A DNA stretch of 64,000 nucleotides from Mucilaginibacter sp. L3T2-6 (GTDB taxonomy: Bacteria; Bacteroidota; Bacteroidia; Sphingobacteriales; Sphingobacteriaceae). The notes beneath the pieces are model-generated. The model ran no database searches. It was not told the DNA's origin and was given only the letters and a program-made list of their open reading frames with translations. The position numbers and the translations under genes were made by a program. Each line of letters starts with the position of its first letter. The first letter of the stretch is position 1. The stretch covers positions 122,900 through 186,899 of the forward strand of contig NZ_JAUMKC010000011.1 of the NCBI RefSeq assembly GCF_030519355.1, in the 5' to 3' direction. Of the stretch, positions 63,942-64,000 are shown piece after piece.

Positions 63942-64000
63942 TGGCGCGATTAAATTTATTAGAAGAGACCCGTTATGAAAAGCTGCCGGTAACGGTGTAT
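63942..64000 (+). CDS. Probable glucosamine-6-phosphate deaminase, first codons only
   Basis: Only 19 full codons after ATG are in the window: MARLNLLEETRYEKLPVTVY. This start resembles the longer, two-domain NagB-type deaminases I recall from Bacteroidetes, and anmK next door supports amino-sugar metabolism. With so little sequence the call is tentative. Confidence 0.4.

Overview
The window is a chromosomal segment of a Bacteroidota bacterium, most likely Sphingobacteriaceae (Mucilaginibacter/Pedobacter-like). The basis is gene content and style: a MetY/MetX/homoserine dehydrogenase operon behind a Bacteroidetes-type SAM riboswitch, futalosine-pathway menaquinone genes, the LptD/amidase/MlaD neighbourhood, DUF2911, DUF6515 and glycoside hydrolase 140-type proteins, several promoters of the TAnnTTTG type, A-rich start regions without clear Shine-Dalgarno sites, and several TTG starts. 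No rRNA, tRNA, CRISPR array or prophage was seen. The genus is an inference, not something the sequence proves.

Layout. 1-1461: end of a TonB-dependent receptor. 1530-7700: a minus-strand tripartite RND efflux operon (TolC-like, pump, adaptor, MarR regulator) with a palindrome upstream as candidate operator. 7799-20545: housekeeping and envelope genes (WbqC-like, lipid A-type acyltransferase, glycosyltransferase, aroQ, xerD, FAD oxidoreductase, MsbA-like ABC exporter, SAM hydroxide adenosyltransferase, phoH, purC, STAS protein, ribonuclease Z). 20621-28233: envelope block (MlaD, amidase, LptD-like) followed by cinA and a 2-oxoacid dehydrogenase E2. 28309-35462: GT87-like membrane protein, then the hom/metX/metY operon with its complex leader, and a second trans-sulfuration enzyme. 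35569-38192: mqnE, a histidine phosphatase and mqnA. 38210-39704: an apparently intact IS3-family element. 39864-51092: two S41 peptidases, a LytS/LytTR pair, an ApbE-like flavin transferase and an OmpR-type two-component system next to an outer-membrane protein. 51254-64000: cell-surface proteins, hisS with an unusual insertion, a pepsin-like lipoprotein, an S10 carboxypeptidase-like protein, an ECF sigma factor with a membrane partner, anmK, and the first codons of a probable glucosamine-6-phosphate deaminase.

Two observations stand out. First, the metY leader (33412-33839) contains in order a promoter, a SAM-I riboswitch, a 37-codon ORF whose last three codons are Cys-Cys-Cys before the stop, and two mutually exclusive RNA pairings upstream of metY. 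This suggests control of methionine synthesis by both SAM and cysteine. Second, several intergenic regions contain pairs of inverted arrays built from degenerate 7-bp units. The unit sequence differs at each locus but the period and architecture are the same, and one further locus uses 9-bp units. No gene or standard repeat class that I recognise explains these arrays.
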